Shown: positions 58,696-64,000 of the stretch, piece by piece
Layout: each line of letters begins with the position of its first letter
Numbering within the stretch: position 1 is the first letter of the stretch
DNA from: Climacteris rufus
Lineage: Eukaryota > Chordata > Aves > Passeriformes > Climacteridae
Assembly (NCBI GenBank): GCA_013398175.1
Contig: VZRZ01001925.1
Span: 3,357,649-3,421,648, forward strand
Direction of reading: 5' to 3'
DNA: 64,000 nt
Notes under the pieces: model-generated
What the model saw: only the letters and a program-made list of their open reading frames with translations
Databases searched by the model: none
Told to the model about the DNA's origin: nothing
Translations under genes and position numbers: made by a program

Positions 58696-61600
58696 CCCAT
58701 GAAGCAAGTCCCCATGAAGCTGGTGCTTGTGGCCATATGAAGCTGGTAGGAATTTTCCCTTGAGAAAGCAAACTGAGGCTGGGGGGAAGGTGCCCTGGGG
58801 CCTGGGGGCCTCCCATGAACTGGTGGTTTCTCTGACATGGTGAGGACAGGGGAGAAGGGCTGTCACATTCTCATTTTGTCCTGATGTTCCCCGGGGAGAC
58901 TGGAGAACCCACCCTGTGAATGTCTCCCACCATCTTCTCAGGACAGCATCCCATAAGTAGGGGCAGAGTCAGAAACAGGAAACAAGATTAACAGGGCCAG
59001 GAGCTACCTCTGCCCTGGCACCACGGGGCAGGAGGAGATGGGGTGGTGAGAGCTTCACCCTCCCACCTGAGCTGCCCCTGCCCATCACACAAGCTGCTGT
59101 TTCTATCTTTGGTGGTGGCAGCTCCACCTTTACCTGGCAGTGAGGCTGCAAGTTACAGCCACCACCTGATGCTGCTGTTGCTGCATCACTCCCACAGGAC
59201 ATTTGATTAGCAATTGCTGAAAAACCTCCCTGTTCCTGTTGAATGGGACTCTGTTGTCTTTCAGCTGTGCAAGCCCTGCCTGTGTGAAGTCCCTGCACCT
59301 CCTGGCCATGGGAAGGAGACTGTTCTGGAAGTTTTGCCTCTTCTGACTACAGTTTATATGATTTTCTTTAAAAAGGGGTAAAAAAAAAAGAAAGCAAGAA
59401 AAGCCTGTGACTTGTGACTCACTGGGATGTGTCAGCCCCTGGATTAGCATCTGCTTATTCTGAGCTGGTCCCTCAGATTGCCTTTTCCACTTGCATAACG
59501 GGTCCAGTTCTGTTTCTGGCAGAGAGCAGCACCTCCCTGGCTCTGACCACATCAGCAGGAATGATTCCTCCAAGGAGCCCACGGGTGATCTCCTTTGGAG
59601 ACAATCCAGGGTGAGAGGAGCCCTCTGAGCCTCACTGCCCCAAGGTGGCCACAAACCTCCAGGGACATTGACAGAGACATCGTGGAGGGGGTAGGGAGGT
59701 GGTGTGAAAACAGCTCTGATCCCTGCATTCCCTGTGGTAAAAAATATCAGGAGCTTCTGCTGGTGGTCACCAGAGCAGGGATCCCATCTGCAGCCATTGC
59801 CTCCAGGCTGGGGAAAGCCTGGAAGCTTGTGGTGGAGCTGCAGCAGCACTGCCTCAGCCATGCTGGGAACTGGGCTGGCCTGAACTGGGAATTGCAGGGC
59901 ATCCATCATGTACTTTCAAATCAAGATCTTTTGGGGTGGGTTTCCACCTGCTGCAGGGCTTTGGGGAGGCAAATAGAGAAACTGGGTGTTTGACTTGTGT
60001 GATTTCTGCACTCGGTCACGCAGGGCTGGTGATGGCAGCCTGGCTGTGGCTCAGCTTGTCTCAGGAGCTGCTCCCAGCCAGTCTGGGGTCAGCCAGAGCC
60101 CCAGAGGAGCAACTTACAAGGGAGCTCCTCTCAGGAACCAAACCCCAGGAAGGGAAATGCAGCCTGGAACCCCTGTCACAGGGCAGCAATTGGAGTGTGG
60201 AGAGCAGTGTGTGCTAGGCTGCTCCTCTGCCCTCCCTACTGGCCCATGATGCAGAAGATGTTTTGAGGTGATTTGGCTGCTGTGCATGCTGCCCATGATA
60301 CTTTTCCAACATTATCTCCATGTCCTTCCTGGGGCAGGGAGCTCCCCAAAGCACATGGAGAAATCCTGGCCTGTGATTTTGTGGGAAACCACATCTAGCA
60401 CAGCGTGGCCGGGGTTAGGAGAGCCGTTTCCCCAGCATTTGGCTGCACTCTGCACTGCCAGAAGCTGACCACATTGAAATCCCAGTTTTCCTTGCATGCC
60501 GTGGTCCTGCTGAGCTGTGGTCTGCCGCCCGCGCAGGCGAGGCCGTCCCACTGGCCTGCCACCCAGGAATCCTGCTCTGGATCATCTGCAGGGAAATTAA
60601 ACACAAACACTTCACAAACCGCAGTCCTTGAGCGCGAGGCAATGAGCCGAGGGCTGCTGGAGCAAAGGGAAGATCCCCGAGCTGTGCAGGCGAAGCCAAG
60701 CCAGCCTGGCATGGGCACGTGGAGAAGGGACAAGGGTAGAGCTCTGCCTCCAAGGGACACCAGCCACCCTCTGTGTGCAAGCCCAGCTTTGAGATCTCGC
60801 TTTGCTGCTGCCACCGTTCACCAGACTCGTGGTGCAACTTCTGCTGCAGACCAGTTCCTTGTCCAGCGGCTTGCTCCAGGGATGCTCTGCTCAGCCCAGG
60901 GTCCCTGTAGCAGGGCAGAACTGTCCTCCAGGCTTGGCTGCTGCTGCCTGCCTCCCTAAACCCAGCCTACTGTGCTTGCCCCTGCATTACACTCACCTTG
61001 TGCCTCCTTTGAGGGCACTGAAGGTGCTGCAGTTCATGGAGAGATGGCTTGAAGGTCCTGCAGTGTCACACAGCTTCTGCTTGGACCTGGCCACATCCTC
61101 GACAGCCTGTTTGTCCTCCCTGTCTCCATGCAGGACCTGCTTCGAGCCAACTTTCCTCTCCCAGGACTTGTCTGCAGGGTGAGAGCCCAGCCTTGCTCCT
61201 CCTGCCTCTGAGCCCTGGCCCCTGAGAAACATCTGCAAGGAAATAGCTGAAGGTATTGAAAGGGGAGGCAGGAAACGCTCTGAATATTTTTTTTTCTAAA
61301 TATAATGACACTAATGTTGTTTGCAGTGTTAAAAATAGAAATCAAGAAAACCTGCTTTTTTCCTGGTTGCTTTCAGCTCTCGCTTTCCTGCCTGTCTCTG
61401 CATTCTGGGGATCTGCATGAAAATAAACCCACGAAAGATCTCAGCAGTGTGCAAAGCAAAGCCAGATGGGTTTGGCCTTGGCTCCAGCTTTCCCAAGTGA
61501 GGCCATGCTCCTCTCTGTAACACTGGGAGGTTCAGGCTGTGCACTGCACACCTCTGGCCACTGTCCCTGCAGGCTCCCCCTGGCTGTGGTGGGACCAGTG

Positions 61601-63875
61601 CTGACCCCGCTGCTGCGGAACTGGACACTGACTGGGAGTGGCCACCTTTCTGCACCCCCTGTCCTGGCTCTCACTCTCCTGACTTTCCCAAAGGAAAAGG
61701 ATCTGTGGAAAAGGATCTTTCCCAAAGGTAGGATCTGTGCTACAAATGGTCTCTGAAGAGCACTGCTGCTCTTCCTCCCATGGCTGACAGAGCTGTGCTC
61801 GTGCCCCAGGCTGGATCTGCCAGGGTGCTACCACAGAAGCCCTGGGCAAAATCCCTCGGCTCCCACCTCTTCTGCTGGAAATATTTCTCCAGATGCCTAT
61901 GGCACATCCCTCCAGCATGCACTCCCTGTGCCCATTCCCAGCTCTCCCTCCCAAGCTCCTTCGATGCACTGGGAGGATGTGGCTGCCAATCTCTCACCAG
62001 CTCATTACAGAGCAGTGCCCATCACTGGATTCAGAGGCTGATGAATTCAAATTTCGCTTTGGCAGCTTCAAGCCAGACCAGGGTTCCCAGAGCCTGGAGG
62101 ATCAGGAGTGGAAGCCAAACCCCAACACTGTATGGGGAAAAGGAAAATACCAGAGCACAGCAAACTGGCCAGGGAGACAGTGTCTGAACAGCAACGCGCC
62201 TTCAATTTGGGAAGCGCCACCGCACCCCGGGTCAGCGCGGCTGCCTTGCTGCAGGTGTTCAGATGAAAAGCTCAGCGCTCATTTTTCAGCAGAGCAATGC
62301 AGGGAGTACATGTCTTGGATGGAGGCTGCTGCCTGATTTATTACATACTCAGCTCGAGGTGCCTCAGGAGAGCAAGCCCTGGCAGAGGATGAGAGGCGGG
62401 CGTGTGTGCGGATGGATTGCAGCGCACAAAATGCTGCGTTGTAGTGAGGCTGCCTGGAATGCACCGAAGCCGGGAGCGGGAGGATGAATGAGTCCTCTGG
62501 CCTGGTTTACATTCCTCTGCCATCCCCAGTTTCTTTCTTGAGCTGGTGAATGGGGAGGGTGGGCAGCCGTGGGCTCTTGGTCTGTCTTGGAAAGCCATGA
62601 GGCAGCCCAGCGCTGGCCTGGAGTGTTGCTGGTGCTGTCCTGGCCACATGGAGCGGGCTGGCAGTGCCAGAGGACTGGCTCCGCTGTGTCCAGGTGCCAC
62701 CCTCTGTGCAACATCCCTCAAAAGGCTGATTTTTGAAAGGAGTGCTTTGTTCATAACGTGGCAACTTGCAGGGTTGACCTCAGGTTGATCTTAGCTGGAA
62801 ATCCGGTGTTTTAAATGCCACTGGACTGTCATGAGTCACTGGCTGGGCCACTTTTGTGTCAAAGAGCCAGTTCTCCTGTGTGTCACTGTAAAGTGTACAC
62901 TTGAACCTGGCATGATGTGATTTTAAAAACATCTCCACAAGAAACTTCCCCATGTTTCCCTCCCCTCCACTAGCTGCTTTCCTGGCCCTGGCATTGTTCT
63001 GGCCCCTGGTAGCCCACACATTTCAGCAGTTTTTCAGCTGCCTCTCCCCAGCCAGGCATGTCTGGTCCTGCCAGTGCCCAGCCTCTTTGCTGTTGGTGAG
63101 TGTTCAGGTTTCTCAGCAGTGGTGTGTCAGCAGTATCCAAAGGGACATTGATTCACAGAGTGTGACAATGATGGGCTTCACTGGGGGCTTCCTGGCTGTG
63201 CTTTTGGGGCCCATTTGGGCACCAAACCTTAAGTAGGAATGGGATTCTGGCCCCACCTGGTGCAGCCTGTCGTGGTGTTAACTGGGGCAGAGCCAGAACC
63301 ACTGGCAGAGGGTGGACAGACAGACAGTGGGGACTGACAGCCCATCCCCATGGGCTCCTGCCCTGCTTAATGTATCGTGTCTGACAGTCCATCTGCAATG
63401 CACAGTGGGGTGATTGCCCTGGATTTACAGATGGGAGCTCAACCGCAGGCATTTCCCAGGTGTTCCCCTCTGCCTGGTCCTGCTGATGGCCTGGAAGGTG
63501 TCACATCCACAACTCCTGTCTTCAGTGTGAACTGGGAATGGGATGCCTTGGCATCCGAGGAGGAGAAAACAGCCCTTGGAAAGGACTTTAACCATAACCT
63601 GTGAGTTCAGGTGCTCACACTCTCCACCTGGCCAGGCCGAGCAGACAGACTGAAGGTCCCCAGGGCAGAGGGCAGCGCTCAGGGACCACGCCAGTGATTG
63701 ATGCTCCCGCGGTGCTTCTGCTCCCCTGACGAACCGGGACCCCGCGTCCAGCATCTCCCCGCATCGAGCGCATTGCCCCGGCCTCGGGGACCTGGAGCTG
63801 CGCTCGGGGCGGGTGCTGGCGGTTTCGGAGCCCCGAACTCACAGTCCTGAAATTCCAGCCCTGGCCCGGCAGCCC

Positions 63876-63983
63876 AACCCCGCATCCCCAGCCCCGCAGC
63901 CCCGGTCCCGCATCCCCGGTCCCGCATCCCCAGTCCCGCAGCCCCGGTCCCGCATCCCCGGTCCCGCCGCCCCGGTCCCGCAT
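63876..63983. repeat. GC-rich 14-bp tandem array at the right edge
   Basis: Units like CCCCGGTCCCGCAT and CCCCAGTCCCGCAG repeat about seven times. The preceding 250 bases are also CG-rich. It may lie in or beside the CpG island of the next gene. Confidence 0.85.
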
Positions 63984-64000
63984 TCTCTGTCCCTCAGCCC

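Larger units (their letters stand above)
52100..64000. other. Intergenic DNA upstream of CCN5 to the right edge
   Basis: I recognise no complete gene. By human synteny ADA should follow on the plus strand, but I find no ADA exon (no HVHLDG-like motif), so it probably lies beyond the edge. The stretch holds a pyrimidine-rich tract (52138-52180), several AT-richer blocks that resemble conserved noncoding DNA, a candidate orphan exon at 56903-56979 (minus), a CR1 3' end at 58540-58695 and a GC-rich array at the right edge. Long frames such as 56883-57608 and 59130-59909 have no recognised content. Confidence 0.55.

Noticed and set aside
59130..59909. 259-codon minus-strand frame
   Set aside because: No recognised domain or exon structure. 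Compared with ADA motifs and nothing matched.

Overview
This is a stretch of bird nuclear DNA, probably from a songbird or near relative. Coding exons are short, have GT-AG boundaries and lie far apart. The recognisable interspersed repeats are CR1 LINE fragments. GC-rich promoter islands alternate with ordinary intron and intergenic DNA. No bacterial, viral or organellar gene is present. Gene order matches human 20q13.12 (CCN5, KCNK15, RIMS4), which from general knowledge corresponds to chicken chromosome 20.

Layout. (1) 1 to about 18.8 kb: the 3' part of RIMS4 on the plus strand. The window opens inside an intron, so the exons for about the first 79 residues lie to the left. Four coding exons (10920-11032, 11668-11769, 12027-12166, 14069-14287) encode the C2B half of the protein, followed by a probable long AT-rich 3' UTR. 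(2) 25151-29754: KCNK15 (TASK-5 two-pore potassium channel) on the minus strand, in two coding exons, tail to tail with RIMS4. Its start codon is lost at an ambiguous base, and its upstream island carries a 15-bp minisatellite. (3) 41539-42537: an intronless P2Y1-like nucleotide receptor on the minus strand. I know of no counterpart in the human KCNK15-CCN5 interval, and this is the most interesting gene here. (4) 48081-51960: CCN5 (WISP2) on the minus strand, complete in four coding exons with signal peptide, IGFBP, VWC and TSP1 modules and no CT module. (5) 52-64 kb: no gene I can name. ADA would be expected next by synteny but no ADA exon is recognisable. A GC-rich tandem array at the right edge may belong to the next promoter.

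The genes are unrelated in function: a presynaptic C2 protein, a leak potassium channel, a purinergic GPCR and a secreted matricellular protein. They share a neighbourhood, not a pathway. Many long reading frames in the GC-rich parts have no recognisable content and are treated as chance. Two assembly defects matter: 22 Ns at 29412-29433 and a single N at 29755, both around KCNK15 exon 1.
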